From Roseburia sp. (lineage in GTDB: Bacteria > Bacillota > Clostridia > Lachnospirales > Lachnospiraceae), in NCBI GenBank assembly GCA_023664685.1, contig JAMPFC010000003.1, positions 1 to 64,000 on the forward strand: a DNA stretch of 64,000 nucleotides. Direction: 5' to 3'. Position numbers and translations under genes: made by a program. A model generated the notes under the pieces. It did not search any database. It was not told the DNA's origin and saw only the letters and a program-made list of their open reading frames with translations. Below are positions 61,849-64,000 of the stretch, one piece after another. Position 1 is the stretch's first letter. The number at the start of each line of letters is the position of its first letter.

Positions 61849-64000
61849 CTACTGAAGCTGCTCAAGTCTTGCCTTGACCTGCGCCATCATGCTCTGATAT
61901 TTCTCCAGTTTTGCCCGCTCTTCCTCAATCTTCTTGGCAGGGGCTTTATTTACAAAATTTGGATTTCCAAGCATTCCCTCCGAACGCTTTAACTCTCCCA
62001 TCAGCTTCTTCTCTTCCTTCTGAAGACGCTCGATCTCTTTGGACACATCCACAAGTTCTGCAAATGGCATATAAATCGTTCCCCGGTCAATGACAACCGA
62101 TACCGCATCCTGCTCGATGCCCGACTTGTCACTCTGGATCACTACCTCACTCGCAAACCCAAGCGTCGCAAAAAATACTCGGTTTGTCTCGAAAATTTCC
62201 CTGACGCCGGAATCCTCTGTCACAACGATGACTTTTGCCTTCTTGCTCGGCGGCACGTTCATCTCCCCGCGCACATTCCGGATTCCTTTCACCGCTTCCT
62301 TGATGCGTTCCACCGCTTCCATATCGGCGGCAAAATCAGATACGCTGTCTCCTGTTTTTCCGTCTTTTGCATGAGTCGGCCACTCGGAAACCATGATAGA
62401 TACTTCGTCATCCTCCATCAGAGTACAATAAATTTCCTCTGTAATAAATGGCATAAACGGATGCAGAAGTTTAAGGGCGTCGATCAGCACTGTTTTCAGT
62501 GTGTACAGCGCGGCCGCCTTTGTATCATCCTCTTTATTATAAAGACGCGGTTTCACCATCTCGATATACCAGTCGCAAAATTCTTCCCAGATAAAATCAT
62601 AAATCTTTTGTACTGCGATCCCGAGATCAAATGTCTCCATCAAAGCAGTCACATCTCCCGCCAGTTTATGGCATTTGGCAAGAATCCATTTATCCGCCTG
62701 CAAAAGCTCCTTCTGGGAAACCTCCCGTCCGGAAAGTTCTTCATTCTGCGCAAAATTCATCATGATAAAACGCGATGCATTCCAGACCTTATTGGCAAAA
62801 TTCCGGCTCGCCTCGACACGCTCCCAATAAAAACGCATGTCATTTCCCGGTGCATTTCCTGTAACTAATGTAAGCCTGAGCGCATCGGCACCGTATTTGT
62901 CGATCACCTCTAACGGATCGATCCCGTTTCCAAGGGATTTGCTCATCTTCCTTCCCTGCGAATCTCTCACAAGTCCGTGGATCAGTACCGTATCAAACGG
63001 AACCTGTCCGGTCTGCTCAATCCCGCTGAACATCATACGCATTACCCAGAACGGAATGATATCATATCCCGTCACAAGCGTACTCGTCGGATAAAAATAT
63101 TTCATCTCTTCGGTCTCATCGGGCCAGCCGAGCGTGGAAAATGGCCAGAGTGCCGAACTAAACCATGTATCCAGTGTATCCGGATCCTGACGCATCTTCT
63201 TCCCACATTTTGGGCAGACTGCTTCGTTCTCTTTCGTAACTACCAATTCCCCGCAGTCGTCACAATAAAACGCCGGTATCTGATGTCCCCACCAGAGCTG
63301 TCTGGAAATACACCAGTCACGGATATTCTCCAGCCAGTGAAAATACGTTTTATTGAAATGTTCCGGCACAAATTTTGTCTCGCCATTTTTTACTGCGTCG
63401 ATCGCCGGGCCGGCAAGCGGTTTCATCTTTACAAACCACTGCTTGCTTACTTTCGGTTCTACGGTCGTCCCGCAGCGGTAACAGGTGCCTACGTTGTGAT
63501 CGTGGTCTTCTACCTTCACGAGTACGCCCTCTGCCTCCAGATCTTTCACAATAGCCTCTCTCGCCTCGTAGCGATCCATCCCCGCATACTTTTCATAGTC
63601 CTCCACGATCTTTGCATCATCCGTCATCACATTGATGACCGGAAGATCATGACGCAGTCCCACTTCAAAATCGTTCGGGTCATGTGCCGGCGTGATCTTT
63701 ACGACACCTGTCCCAAACTCCATATCCACATAATCGTCTTCGATCAGCGGAATCTCCCTGTGTACGAGCGGAAGCACAAGCTTCTTCCCCACAAGGTCTT
63801 TATATCTCTCATCGTTTGGATTCACCGCAACAGCAGTATCACCAAGAAGCGTCTCTGGACGTGTCGTCGCAAGATTGATATAACCGCTTCCATCCGCAAA
63901 CGGATAACGCAAATGCCAAAAATGCCCCTTCTGATCTTCGTACTCCACCTCGGCGTCCGAAATCGACGTCAGACAGTGCGGACACCAGTTGATGATCCTC
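61849..64000 (-). CDS. valS: Valyl-tRNA synthetase, 5' part outside window
   Basis: ValS charges tRNA-Val. About 717 C-terminal codons are present, in frame to the window edge. Visible are part of the editing domain (RIINWCPHCLTSIS), SKQWFVKMKPLA, the zinc-like CDDCGEL and CPKCGKKM pairs, the KMSKS motif GRKMSKSLGN near the middle, the anticodon-binding domain and the C-terminal coiled coil (ERLQKEEKKLMGELKRSEGM). The HIGH motif is outside. The HipA-like gene follows after three bases. Confidence 0.96.
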   Translation of the reverse strand, partial: RIINWCPHCLTSISDAEVEYEDQKGHFWHLRYPFADGSGYINLATTRPETLLGDTAVAVNPNDERYKDLVGKKLVLPLVHREIPLIEDDYVDMEFGTGVVKITPAHDPNDFEVGLRHDLPVINVMTDDAKIVEDYEKYAGMDRYEAREAIVKDLEAEGVLVKVEDHDHNVGTCYRCGTTVEPKVSKQWFVKMKPLAGPAIDAVKNGETKFVPEHFNKTYFHWLENIRDWCISRQLWWGHQIPAFYCDDCGELVVTKENEAVCPKCGKKMRQDPDTLDTWFSSALWPFSTLGWPDETEEMKYFYPTSTLVTGYDIIPFWVMRMMFSGIEQTGQVPFDTVLIHGLVRDSQGRKMSKSLGNGIDPLEVIDKYGADALRLTLVTGNAPGNDMRFYWERVEASRNFANKVWNASRFIMMNFAQNEELSGREVSQKELLQADKWILAKCHKLAGDVTALMETFDLGIAVQKIYDFIWEEFCDWYIEMVKPRLYNKEDDTKAAALYTLKTVLIDALKLLHPFMPFITEEIYCTLMEDDEVSIMVSEWPTHAKDGKTGDSVSDFAADMEAVERIKEAVKGIRNVRGEMNVPPSKKAKVIVVTEDSGVREIFETNRVFFATLGFASEVVIQSDKSGIEQDAVSVVIDRGTIYMPFAELVDVSKEIERLQKEEKKLMGELKRSEGMLGNPNFVNKAPAKKIEEERAKLEKYQSMMAQVKARLEQLQ

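Overview
The window is chromosomal DNA from a low-to-moderate-GC, spore-forming Firmicute, most probably a member of the Lachnospiraceae (Clostridia). The basis is the complete spoIIA operon (spoIIAA-spoIIAB-sigF), the Firmicute block hprK-glk-murB-rapZ-whiA-crh-dnaE-pfkA, strong AGGAGG ribosome sites, near-consensus TTGACA/TATAAT promoters, a LytTR/GHKL two-component pair, and several small proteins of a type seen in gut Lachnospiraceae. Most genes lie on the minus strand, consistent with a leading-strand segment of one replichore. Layout: 1-11.6 kb holds two tRNA-Ser genes and housekeeping genes for the t6A tRNA modification (tsaD, tsaB, tsaE), RNase Z, an RsmF-type methyltransferase, cytidine deaminase, a large anchored protein of unknown function and an EAL phosphodiesterase with a decayed GGDEF domain. 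11.7-14.3 kb holds a PrcB-like lipoprotein, an AEC permease, tRNA-Trp and metF. 14.4-24.0 kb is the carbon-control, envelope and replication block, in which HPr kinase and a Crh-type (histidine-less) HPr lie with glucokinase and phosphofructokinase. 24.0-28.5 kb is an accessory patch: a HipA-like kinase with an HTH partner under a striking promoter/operator, an ankyrin-type membrane protein, an AT-rich AlbA_2/Schlafen-type regulator, a probable NUDIX gene remnant and a YjbR protein. 28.8-34.2 kb has purF, purC, a catalytically degenerate GH3 lipoprotein, a Cys/Gly-rich small membrane protein with a possible sigma-K promoter, an unlisted 48-residue gene and aroC. 34.4-41.0 kb has CheX-like and CheY-like proteins, a heterodimeric ABC exporter and a GHKL/LytTR pair. 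41.0-51.0 kb has lysC (with a nested beta-subunit start), apgM (probable homoserine kinase), hom, cheW, prfB, secA, hpf, a cluster of four DnaA boxes and an RlmI-like methyltransferase. 51.1-56.4 kb has a ydjGHI-like membrane operon and an alpha-galactosidase. 56.5-60.0 kb has tRNA-Arg, spoIIA, a zinc-ribbon/TPR membrane protein and a 47-residue gene. 60.1-64 kb has a recombinase-derived DNA-binding protein and a second, divergent HipA-like kinase directly behind valS, which runs off the window. The most unusual content is the two HipA-like kinase modules. One has an intact active site and an autoregulatory-looking operator filling the spacer of a consensus promoter. The other is fused without gaps to the valyl-tRNA synthetase gene and to a serine-recombinase-derived regulator that lacks the catalytic part. 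E. coli HipA and related HipT kinases phosphorylate aminoacyl-tRNA synthetases, so the valS linkage suggests a testable partner. That link is inference.
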